A DNA stretch of 5,053 bases from Candidatus Kuenenia stuttgartensis (GTDB lineage: Bacteria; Bacteroidota; Bacteroidia; Flavobacteriales_D; Crocinitomicaceae), in the NCBI GenBank assembly GCA_943326025.2, contig CALPRR020000178.1:1-5053 (forward strand), in the 5' to 3' direction. The position numbers and the translations under genes are program-made. Shown here piece by piece: positions 1 through 5,053 of the stretch (within the stretch, counting starts at the first letter, position 1; every line of letters starts with the position of its first letter). The notes below the pieces were generated by a model. The model worked only from the letters and a program-made list of their open reading frames with translations. It had not been told where the DNA came from and made no database searches.

Positions 1-1776
1 AATGGAACAATTGTTTGGACTGAGAATGGAGCAGGATCTATTACATCAGGTTCAACAACTTTAACTCCAGTTTATGCAGCAGCAGCAGGAGATGCCGGTA
101 ATACAGTTACTTTAACAATGACAGTTACAAGTAATAATGTTTGTGGTTCTCAAGTTTCTTCGGCATCTTATTTAGTAAATGTTAATCCACTTCCTACTTA
201 TACTATTACAAGTACTAATCCAACAGTATGTAGTGGAAATGATGGTGCAATTGTTATTCAAGGATTAAATAATACTGATACTTATTATGTAGAATATTTT
301 GATGATGGAATTTTAACTTTAATGTCTTCAAATGCAACACCTAATACTTCAGGAAATATAGTTATATCAAATTTAAATGAGGGAGTATATAACCAATTTA
401 ATGTTGTATTAAATGGATGTTCTACAATACAAGGAACACAAACGTTAATTAGTCCTTCTGCACCAGTTTTAGATGCAATTTCTAACGTTGAAGTGTGTGA
501 TAAATATCAGTTGCCTGTAATTACTGGACAAAATTTAATTTCTCCAGCATATTACACAGGACCAAATAAAACTGGAACAATGTATTCTCCAACTGATGAG
601 ATTTCTAGCAGTGTAACATTGTATGTTTATGATAATAATAATACTTGTTCAGATGAAATAATGTTTAATGTTACTATTAATCCATTACCAACTGCTACAA
701 TTTCAGCTAGTCAATTAGTCGTTTGTAAAAATAGTACACAACCTCAAGTTACTTTAACAGGTGCAACAGGAACGGCGCCATATACATTTACTTATAATGT
801 GAATGGAGGAGCAACTCAAACAGTTACATCAAGCTCAGGTAATTCTGTAGTTTTGAATGTTCCAACAACAATTGTAGGTTCATTTACTTATAATCTGATT
901 GATGTGACAGATGCAAGTTCAACTTCGTGTTCAAATACTCAAACAGGTTCTGTTTCAATAACAGTAAATGCTTTACCAACAGCATCAATTTCAGGCTCAA
1001 CCTCTATTTGTGCTGGTCAAACAACTCCTATTGTTTTTAATGGAACTCCAAATTCAATTGTTAGTTATTCATTTAATAATGGAATAACTCAAACAATAGC
1101 TTTGAATTCTTCAGGAAATGCAAACTTAACTTCATCAGCATTATCAAATGATGGAACATATACATTATTAAGTGTTGCTACTACAGCAACTCCATCATGT
1201 TCTCAAACACAAAGTGGAGCTGCAAATATTGTAGTAGTTTCTTATCCGGTGAACCCAACTGTGAGTCCAGATGTAACTTATTGCATTGGTGAGCCGATAG
1301 CAGACATGACGGCTTCTTCAAATTCAGGAGGAGCACTTATTTGGTATGCTGACGCAGATTTAACTGACTCATTAGGGGTAGGTACTAATTTTAAACCTGA
1401 AGCTAAAACAGCAATTTTTTATATAACTGAGATGACTCCTTACCCATTCTGTGAAAGTTCACCAAGCGCAATTTCAATTCTTATTCAGGATTGTGAGATT
1501 GTATTTCCAACTGCTTTTACACCAGATGGAGATTTGGTTAATGACACATGGGTAATTGAAAATTTAGATGCAATATATCCTAAGAGTATTGTACGAATTT
1601 ACAATAGATGGGGTAATATCGTATTTGAATCAAAAGAAGGTATTTACGAACAAGATCCTTGGAATGGTAAATTCAATACAGAAGATTTACCTGTAGCAAG
1701 TTATTATTTTTCAATTGAATACAACGATGGAAAGCATGATCCGAAAAAAGGAACAGTTACTATCATTCGTAAATAA
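1..1776 (+). CDS. T9SS-secreted multi-module adhesin, SprB-like, with type B (gliding-motility-associated) C-terminal domain; 5' end outside window
   Basis: The reading frame is open from base 1 to the TAA at 1774-1776, giving 591 residues. The first ATG, at 118, is internal: the 39 codons before it encode the same Ser/Thr/Gly-rich beta-type sequence. The protein is a chain of Ig/PKD-like modules. Linkers of the form NPLPT or NALPT occur at residues 62-66, 227-231 and 323-327, with a divergent one at about 414-419. Each complete module carries one Cys near its start and one near its end. Residues about 498-591 form a CHU_C type B sorting domain. By family knowledge such proteins cross the outer membrane through the T9SS and act as surface adhesins, as SprB does in gliding. 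The adhesive target here is unknown. The gene lies 17 bp upstream of a PorP/SprF-family gene and is probably co-transcribed with it. The signal peptide and total length lie outside the window. Gliding itself is not demonstrated; a static adhesin is equally possible. Confidence 0.9.
   Translation, partial: NGTIVWTENGAGSITSGSTTLTPVYAAAAGDAGNTVTLTMTVTSNNVCGSQVSSASYLVNVNPLPTYTITSTNPTVCSGNDGAIVIQGLNNTDTYYVEYFDDGILTLMSSNATPNTSGNIVISNLNEGVYNQFNVVLNGCSTIQGTQTLISPSAPVLDAISNVEVCDKYQLPVITGQNLISPAYYTGPNKTGTMYSPTDEISSSVTLYVYDNNNTCSDEIMFNVTINPLPTATISASQLVVCKNSTQPQVTLTGATGTAPYTFTYNVNGGATQTVTSSSGNSVVLNVPTTIVGSFTYNLIDVTDASSTSCSNTQTGSVSITVNALPTASISGSTSICAGQTTPIVFNGTPNSIVSYSFNNGITQTIALNSSGNANLTSSALSNDGTYTLLSVATTATPSCSQTQSGAANIVVVSYPVNPTVSPDVTYCIGEPIADMTASSNSGGALIWYADADLTDSLGVGTNFKPEAKTAIFYITEMTPYPFCESSPSAISILIQDCEIVFPTAFTPDGDLVNDTWVIENLDAIYPKSIVRIYNRWGNIVFESKEGIYEQDPWNGKFNTEDLPVASYYFSIEYNDGKHDPKKGTVTIIRK
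181..1491 (+). repeat. Five degenerate Ig/PKD-like modules, each with one Cys pair
   Basis: Five consecutive modules can be drawn in the adhesin, at about residues 61-153, 154-226, 227-321, 322-413 and 414-497. Each holds exactly two cysteines: C77/C140, C166/C216, C242/C310, C337/C400 and C428/C484, a spacing of 50-68 residues. C48 belongs to the partly visible preceding module. The linkers are alike as protein (NPLPT, NPLPT, NALPT) but differ at synonymous positions in the DNA, so these are old diverged repeats, not recent tandem copies. The second module has the YYTGP...YVYD...TC pattern seen in large flavobacterial adhesins. Disulfide pairing within each module is inferred from the regularity. 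Boundaries are approximate. Confidence 0.7.
1492..1773 (+). other. CHU_C / gliding-motility-associated C-terminal domain (T9SS type B sorting signal)
   Basis: Residues 498-591 of the adhesin begin with C498 and contain the family landmarks: FPTAFTPDGD followed by LVNDTW, then IYNRWGNIVFES, then DPWNGK, LPVASYYFSIEY, and a terminal KGTVTIIRK. This matches the gliding-motility-associated C-terminal domain family known from Cytophaga and Flavobacterium. In Flavobacterium johnsoniae, type B domains need the T9SS and a PorP/SprF-type partner for secretion. The domain sits at the extreme C-terminus, as required of a sorting signal. Confidence 0.93.
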
Positions 1777-1793
1777 TATTTTAGAAGAAAGAA

Positions 1794-2765
1794 ATGAAAA
1801 CAGTAATTTTTAAGTTGAGTTTATTGACACTTGCATTTTCAAGTTTTGGTCAACAAATCCCTCAATATAGTCAGTATCTGAGAAATCAATTTATGGCTAA
1901 TCCAGCAGCAGCTGGGACATATGATTTTACAGACATTACACTATCAGGAAGATCACAATGGACAGGTTTTGATAATGCACCTATGACATCGTATTTATCG
2001 ATTGCTGCTCCTATTGGCAGAAGAGAGAAGGTACGTTATGATCCAGGAATTAGAACAGGAAGTGGAATCGTAAAAAATCCAGAAGTTGGAACAGGTAAAA
2101 TCAAGCATGCAATAGGCGGGCAAGTTTTAGCAGATCAATATGGCGCTTTTCAAAAAATGCAATTCGCAGGAACTTATGCTATTCATTTACCACTTTCGAA
2201 AAAAGTGAATATGTCTTTTGGAGCAAAAGTTGGTTTGTCAAATAATTCCTTCATTCAAAGTAGAGCAGTAGTAAACGATCCAACGAATGATAAGACATAT
2301 GTTGATTTTACAAGTAATAATTCTCGCAAGAATATTTTAGATTTAGGAGCGGGATTATATGTATATTCCAATCGTTTTTTCATTGGAGTTGCAGCAGATC
2401 AACTGACGAAAAGTATGGTAAATTTCGGTTCAGCTTCAGCTAACTTTGATCCTCAAATGTATTTTAATGCAACAGGAGGTATCAAATTAAATGTAAATGA
2501 TAAAATTACGATAACACCAGCCTTCATCCTAAAATATATGACTCCAGCACCTATTTCAATTGAAGGAACACTTCAAGTTGAATACAAGGAATGGTTATGG
2601 GCGGGATTTTCTTATAGAAATACAGATGCAATTGTTGGAATGGTTGGTTTGAACATAAATAAAAAATTGAAATTTGGTTATTCTTATGATTATTCAATTT
2701 CAAGATTTAATCAGTATTCAACTGGGGGGCATGAATTAGTTCTTGGCATCATGTTAGGAAGATAA
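1794..2765 (+). CDS. PorP/SprF-family type IX secretion-associated outer-membrane protein
   Basis: This is a complete 323-residue protein, the usual length for the family. Residues 1-19 are a signal peptide with a hydrophobic LSLLTLAF core and likely cleavage after SSFG, leaving an N-terminal Gln. The family signature follows: QYSQYLRNQFMANPAAAG at about 24-41, then R53/QW55-56/GF58-59 and AP62-63 in SGRSQWTGFDNAPMT. The rest is alternating amphipathic strands fitting an outer-membrane beta barrel, ending in ELVLGIMLGR. Residues 75-102 form a charged, Gly-rich segment, probably a loop. By family knowledge these proteins assist secretion or surface attachment of type B-sorted adhesins, as SprF does for SprB. 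The ATG at 1794 is supported by the signal peptide and by the A/G-rich AGAAGAAAG just upstream; there is no canonical Shine-Dalgarno sequence. The gene follows the adhesin by 17 bp with no terminator between, implying one operon. A run of six G (2724-2729) near the 3' end is unusual in this AT-rich gene. Whether it is the true PorP or one of several SprF-like paralogues cannot be decided here. Confidence 0.93.
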   Translation: MKTVIFKLSLLTLAFSSFGQQIPQYSQYLRNQFMANPAAAGTYDFTDITLSGRSQWTGFDNAPMTSYLSIAAPIGRREKVRYDPGIRTGSGIVKNPEVGTGKIKHAIGGQVLADQYGAFQKMQFAGTYAIHLPLSKKVNMSFGAKVGLSNNSFIQSRAVVNDPTNDKTYVDFTSNNSRKNILDLGAGLYVYSNRFFIGVAADQLTKSMVNFGSASANFDPQMYFNATGGIKLNVNDKITITPAFILKYMTPAPISIEGTLQVEYKEWLWAGFSYRNTDAIVGMVGLNINKKLKFGYSYDYSISRFNQYSTGGHELVLGIMLGR

Positions 2766-2785
2766 TAATAAGAAAAGATTTTGTG

Positions 2786-2817
2786 AAAGACCGAGCTTAA
2801 TGTTCGGTCTTTTTTGT
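2786..2817 (+). terminator. Intrinsic terminator of the adhesin-porP/sprF operon
   Basis: The arm AAAGACCGAGC (2786-2796) pairs with GTTCGGTCTTT (2802-2812), giving 11 base pairs including one G-T wobble around a 5-nt TTAAT loop. A T-rich tract follows directly (2810-2820, broken by one G). It starts about 20 nt after the stop of the PorP/SprF gene, so it should end the operon before the peptidase gene. Confidence 0.88.
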
Positions 2818-2833
2818 TTTATAATTTCTCACA

Positions 2834-2865
2834 TTCGGTTTTTTAAAAATCTTCTATTAACTTTA
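2834..2865 (+). promoter_or_regulatory. Candidate Bacteroidota-type promoter for the C1 peptidase gene
   Basis: TAACTTTA at 2858-2865 matches the Bacteroidota -7 consensus TAnnTTTG at all but the last base. An imperfect -33 element, TTCG at 2834-2837, lies 20 nt upstream. This would place the transcription start about 20 nt before the ATG at 2892. The intergenic region is very AT-rich, so chance matches are likely; the main support is that a promoter must lie between the upstream terminator and this gene. Confidence 0.3.
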
Positions 2866-2891
2866 CTTTTAAAACTGTTTAATTACATATT

Positions 2892-4100
2892 ATGAATAAG
2901 AAATATTTAGGTTTATTGTTTGTTGGTTTTTTAAGCTTTTCATATGCTCAAGAAACAACAACAAATGCAGAAAATAGTGAATATAAATTCACAAAAATTG
3001 CTCATTTAGACGCTACTCCTGTTTTAAGTCAAGGATTTACAGGAACTTGTTGGAGTTTTTCAACTTTATCTTTTATTGAATCAGAATTGATCCGTAAAGG
3101 GAATAAGAATCCAGAGAATTTGTCTCAAATGTTTGTTGCTAGAAAAGCATACGAAGGTAAATTGGAAAAATATATCCGTATGGATGGTAAAACTAATTTT
3201 TCTGAAGGTGGTGCTTTACATGATATTCCTTGGGTAATTAAAAATTATGGAATTGTTCCTGCATCAGTTTATAATGGATTGAGTTATGGAAAGGATGAAC
3301 ATAATCACTCTGAATTTTTTAGCGTACTAAATGGAGCTGTTCAAGGTTTACAGAAGTTTATGCAAAATGAAATGCGTGAAGATGGTTTAACAAATGCATG
3401 GAAAGAAGCATTAAATGGAATATTAGATGCTTATTTAGGTGAAGATATTAAGGAATTTGAATTCAAAGGGAAGAAATACACTCCTAAAAGTTATGCTAAT
3501 TCTTTAGGTTTAAACATGGATGATTATGTTTCAATCACTTCATTTACGAATACAGAAATGTATAAAAAGTGTTTTATTGAAGTTCAAGATAATTGGGCGT
3601 GGGGAGAAAGTTACAATGTTCAATTAAATGAATTAGTAGAGATTACTGAAAATGCTTTAAAATCAGGTTATACTGTTGCTTGGGCAGCTGATGTTTCTGA
3701 AAAAGGATTTAGTTTCCACGACGGTATTGCTATTGTACCAGAAGACCCTTCTACAATTCAAGTTAGAGGTAAAAACAATAAAAATTTCTCAGATGCTGGT
3801 GCAGAAAAAGAATCAAATGCTTTCTTGACACCTGTAAAAGAACTAGAAATCACTCCAGAATTGCGTCAAAAGGGTTATGACAACAAAACTACCACTGATG
3901 ATCATGGAATGCATATAGTAGGTCTTTATAAGGCTCAAAACGGAACGAAATTCTTTTTAGTAAAGAATTCATGGGGAACATCTAATTATCCTAAAGGATA
4001 TTTTTATGTATCTGAAAATTATTTCAAATATAAAACAATGAATATTTATTTACATAAAGATGGAATTCAATCAGCTTTACGCAAAAAAATAAGTTTGTAA
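2892..4100 (+). CDS. Exported C1-family cysteine peptidase (bleomycin hydrolase/aminopeptidase C-like)
   Basis: This is a complete 402-residue protein. Residues 1-19 are a signal peptide (KK, then hydrophobic YLGLLFVGFLSF, cleavage after SYA), with no lipobox Cys. The papain-type catalytic set is present in order: oxyanion-hole Q47 and nucleophile C53 in QGFTGTCWSFS, H341 in HGMHIVG, and N359 in KNSWG. The Q-to-C spacing of six matches papain. NLSQMFVARKAY (76-87), SEGGALHD (104-111) and the long insert between C53 and H341 resemble the bleomycin hydrolase/PepC branch (C1B) more than plain papain. Typical PepC enzymes are cytosolic and somewhat longer; this one is exported. It has no T9SS sorting domain, so a periplasmic site is predicted. 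The only other Cys is C227. The C-terminal tail after LHKD is about 13 residues, shorter than the tail that fills the active-site cleft in PepC and bleomycin hydrolase. Terminators on both sides make it monocistronic. Peptidase assignment is firm; the substrate and aminopeptidase versus endopeptidase mode are unknown. Confidence 0.9.
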   Translation: MNKKYLGLLFVGFLSFSYAQETTTNAENSEYKFTKIAHLDATPVLSQGFTGTCWSFSTLSFIESELIRKGNKNPENLSQMFVARKAYEGKLEKYIRMDGKTNFSEGGALHDIPWVIKNYGIVPASVYNGLSYGKDEHNHSEFFSVLNGAVQGLQKFMQNEMREDGLTNAWKEALNGILDAYLGEDIKEFEFKGKKYTPKSYANSLGLNMDDYVSITSFTNTEMYKKCFIEVQDNWAWGESYNVQLNELVEITENALKSGYTVAWAADVSEKGFSFHDGIAIVPEDPSTIQVRGKNNKNFSDAGAEKESNAFLTPVKELEITPELRQKGYDNKTTTDDHGMHIVGLYKAQNGTKFFLVKNSWGTSNYPKGYFYVSENYFKYKTMNIYLHKDGIQSALRKKISL

Positions 4101-4120
4101 TAATATTAATTGAAAATTCG

Positions 4121-4158
4121 AAATCCATCTTTGATTTATTTAAAGATGGATTTTTTTT
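4121..4158 (+). terminator. Intrinsic terminator of the C1 peptidase gene
   Basis: AAATCCATCTTT (4121-4132) is perfectly complementary to AAAGATGGATTT (4142-4153). The stem can extend inward by a G-T and an A-T pair to leave a 5-nt loop. The right arm runs into eight consecutive T (4151-4158). It begins 20 nt after the peptidase stop codon. Only a short A run (4121-4123) precedes the left arm, so it should act mainly on the plus strand. Confidence 0.9.
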
Positions 4159-4207
4159 GCCTTAAATTAAAGATTGTTTAGTCGAACGAAAAAAGTAATT
4201 GATTTTT

Positions 4208-4239
4208 TTTGGAGCATACTAAAATATATCGTAATTTAC
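4208..4239 (+). promoter_or_regulatory. Candidate promoter of the BlaI-like repressor gene
   Basis: TTTG at 4208-4211 could be the -33 element. TAATTTAC at 4232-4239 could be a weak -7 element, agreeing with TAnnTTTG at TA and at the first two T. The spacing between them is 20 nt, within the range known for Bacteroidota. The -7 candidate overlaps the palindrome at 4234-4246. The predicted leader would be very short. This is inference from position and a partial consensus match only. Confidence 0.3.
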
Positions 4240-4246
4240 AGTAAAT
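4234..4246. promoter_or_regulatory. Perfect palindrome ATTTAC-A-GTAAAT, candidate repressor operator
   Basis: The half-sites ATTTAC and GTAAAT are exact inverted repeats around one central A, and one further T/A pair matches one base beyond each end after a mismatch. The site ends 12 nt before the ATG at 4259. BlaI/MecI/CopY regulators bind short dyads built on TAC/GTA-type half-sites and often repress their own gene, so autoregulation is a reasonable inference. Binding is not shown by the sequence. Confidence 0.45.
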
Positions 4247-4258
4247 AAATTATTTGAG

Positions 4259-4558
4259 ATGGATAGATTGACACCAGCGGAGGAGCAAGTAATGTTACGT
4301 TTATGGAAACTTGAAAAAGGTTCAGTAAAAGATATTGTTGAATTATATAATAATCCAACTCCAGCATATAATACTACATCTACAATTGTGCGAATTTTAG
4401 AACGTAAAAAGTTTATTAAACACAAACCTGTAGGAAGAGGATATATATATATGCCTAAAGTTTCAAGAGAAAGTTATAGACAATATTTAACTGAATATTT
4501 ATTAAAGAATTACTTTGATGAAGATAAAACAGAATTAATCAATTTGATTAATGGTTAG
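4259..4558 (+). CDS. BlaI/MecI/CopY-family winged-helix transcriptional repressor, short form
   Basis: This is a complete protein of 99 residues. The N-terminal part is a winged-helix DNA-binding domain: helix 1 LTPAEEQVMLRLWKLEKG (4-21), helix 2 SVKDIVELY (22-30), recognition helix in PAYNTTSTIVRILERKKF (35-52), and the wing KHKPVGRGYIYMP (54-66). Residues 69-86 (SRESYRQYL...LLKNYF) are the start of the dimerisation region. Family members are usually about 115-125 residues; this one stops at ELINLING, lacking about 20 residues of the final helix. The three frames after the stop do not encode a plausible missing helix, so a simple frameshift is not evident. In family members this repressor controls a BlaR1/M56 sensor protease or a resistance or metal-homeostasis gene, but none is adjacent here. 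The ATG at 4259 aligns well with family starts; no Shine-Dalgarno sequence is visible. A 12-bp (AT)6 tract at 4441-4452 lies in the wing. Confidence 0.88.
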   Translation: MDRLTPAEEQVMLRLWKLEKGSVKDIVELYNNPTPAYNTTSTIVRILERKKFIKHKPVGRGYIYMPKVSRESYRQYLTEYLLKNYFDEDKTELINLING

Positions 4559-4595
4559 TCTTTCAGATGCTCATTCTATGAGTTAATTGAACTTT

Positions 4596-4629
4596 AAAGG
4601 TGTTTGTGATTTTCATAAACACCTTTTTT
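4596..4629 (+). terminator. Intrinsic terminator between convergent genes
   Basis: AAAGGTGTTT (4596-4605) pairs perfectly with AAACACCTTT (4617-4626). The stem can extend inward through a G-T wobble, T-A and G-C pairs to leave a 5-nt ATTTT loop. Six T (4624-4629) follow on the plus strand, so it should terminate the repressor gene. On the minus strand the run after the stem is only TTTAAAG, so termination of the convergent gene is probably weaker. The T run overlaps the stop codon of the minus-strand gene (4628-4630). Confidence 0.85.
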
Positions 4630-5053
4630 ATTGCGTTTTGATAATTTTATAAAGTGTTTTATTTGAATCAATCGTTATTTGTAAAAAATAAACTCCATTT
4701 ATTAAATCAGATAAATCAATTTCAGAAGAGTTGACATTTAATTCACTATTCTTGATTTCTTTCCCCTCAATATCACTCAATTTTAAACTTTCTATTTTAG
4801 AAGAAGTCTCAATGTAAATTTTGTCGTTTGTTGGATTAGGATAAATTGAAACAGAAGGTAAATGGTCATTTTTAGTTAACGATTTACTGAAATTAAAGTG
4901 AATTATTTCTTCTTTTTCAATCACTTCTTTTGTTTGATTACAATCTGTTTCTTCTAGTTTACAAATAGGTAAAGTCAAACTATGAGCATCCAACCAGTCA
5001 AATTTTGCAGGTAAACATTGAAGTTTGTTGTCAGATATGTCACCAAATTCTAC
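4628..5053 (-). CDS. Secreted leucine-rich-repeat-like protein with T9SS type A sorting domain; 5' end outside window
   Basis: The minus-strand frame is open from the right edge to the TAA at 4630-4628, giving the last 141 residues. The frame runs through codon TTG at 4993-4991 without interruption, and no ATG at a plausible start is seen, so the true start lies beyond the window. The first visible residues, VEFGDISDNKLQCLPAKF, look like the last unit of a leucine-rich repeat (the I-DNKL-CLP pattern). A Cys-containing cap (LPICKLEETDC) and a charged Lys/Glu linker follow at about residues 41-63. Residues 68-141 are a type A T9SS sorting domain: VSIYPNPTNDKIYIE, then LSDIEGKEI, DLSDLINGVYFLQI, and a final KIIKTQ. 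By family knowledge this sends the protein through the T9SS to the cell surface or medium, and the domain is usually cleaved by PorU. Sorting assignment is firm; the leucine-rich repeat call rests on one visible unit and the function is unknown. Confidence 0.85.
   Translation of the reverse strand, partial: VEFGDISDNKLQCLPAKFDWLDAHSLTLPICKLEETDCNQTKEVIEKEEIIHFNFSKSLTKNDHLPSVSIYPNPTNDKIYIETSSKIESLKLSDIEGKEIKNSELNVNSSEIDLSDLINGVYFLQITIDSNKTLYKIIKTQ
4631..4852 (-). other. T9SS type A C-terminal sorting domain (Por secretion tail)
   Basis: The last 74 residues of the minus-strand protein carry the type A pattern: a YPNPT box near the start, a central D-x-x-G-K/E turn (DIEGKEI), the GVYFLQI strand, and a short basic end (KIIKTQ). 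This differs from the type B domain of the adhesin at 1492-1773, so both sorting classes occur within about 3 kb. Confidence 0.92.

Noticed and set aside
118..120. ATG as the start of the adhesin
   Set aside because: The frame is open to base 1, and the 39 upstream codons encode the same module-type sequence. No signal peptide follows this ATG. It is an internal Met.
181..1242. Recent tandem duplication at the DNA level within the adhesin
   Set aside because: The linker motifs are similar as protein but use different synonymous codons, and the modules differ in length and sequence. The repeats are ancient.
2766..2891. Small RNA or small gene between the PorP/SprF and peptidase genes
   Set aside because: The 126-bp gap is explained by a terminator and a promoter region, with no convincing small frame or extra structure.
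4219..4425. A 68-residue minus-strand open frame
   Set aside because: It lies antisense to the repressor gene and its promoter region, its protein resembles no family I know, and it would cover a well-supported gene. It is a shadow frame.
4559..4594. Possible frameshifted remainder of the repressor's C-terminal helix
   Set aside because: Reading past the TAG in all three frames gives only 9-12 codons before another stop. None has the acidic, Leu-rich pattern of the usual final helix.
4991..4993. TTG as the start of the minus-strand gene
   Set aside because: The frame continues without a stop to the window edge, and the upstream residues read as a leucine-rich repeat unit. A T9SS cargo also needs a signal peptide, which is absent after this codon.

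Overview
The window looks like chromosomal DNA from a member of Bacteroidota, most likely the Flavobacteriales. It is strongly AT-rich, with A/T-rich third codon positions and almost no Shine-Dalgarno sequences. It also carries both known kinds of type IX secretion system (T9SS) C-terminal sorting domain, plus a PorP/SprF-family outer-membrane protein. These families are typical of gliding or surface-adhesin-bearing Bacteroidota. I cannot name a genus.

Layout from left to right: (1) the 3' part of a large secreted adhesin, open at the left edge, made of Cys-paired Ig/PKD-like modules and ending in a gliding-motility-associated (CHU_C, type B) sorting domain; (2) 17 bp later, a complete PorP/SprF-family protein, followed by a strong intrinsic terminator; (3) a separately transcribed, signal-peptide-bearing C1-family (papain/bleomycin hydrolase-like) cysteine peptidase with its own terminator; (4) a short BlaI/MecI-type winged-helix repressor preceded by a perfect 13-bp palindrome that overlaps a candidate promoter; (5) a terminator lying between convergent genes; (6) on the minus strand, the 3' end of a leucine-rich-repeat-like secreted protein with a type A T9SS sorting domain, open at the right edge.

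Genes 1 and 2 form a recognisable functional unit. Type B-sorted adhesins are exported by the T9SS with the help of a PorP/SprF partner, commonly encoded next door. The peptidase has an export signal but no T9SS sorting domain, so it is predicted to stay in the periplasm. The repressor is an orphan in this window: no BlaR1/M56 sensor protease is seen beside it, and its C-terminal dimerisation region is about 20 residues short. The two intergenic stretches (2766-2891 and 4101-4258) are under 200 bp and hold terminators and candidate promoters. No RNA genes, mobile elements, CRISPR arrays or phage genes were seen.

I found no clearly new multi-gene system. The points most worth following are the adhesin/PorP pairing, the short BlaI-like repressor with its palindrome, and the exported C1 peptidase with a short C-terminal tail.
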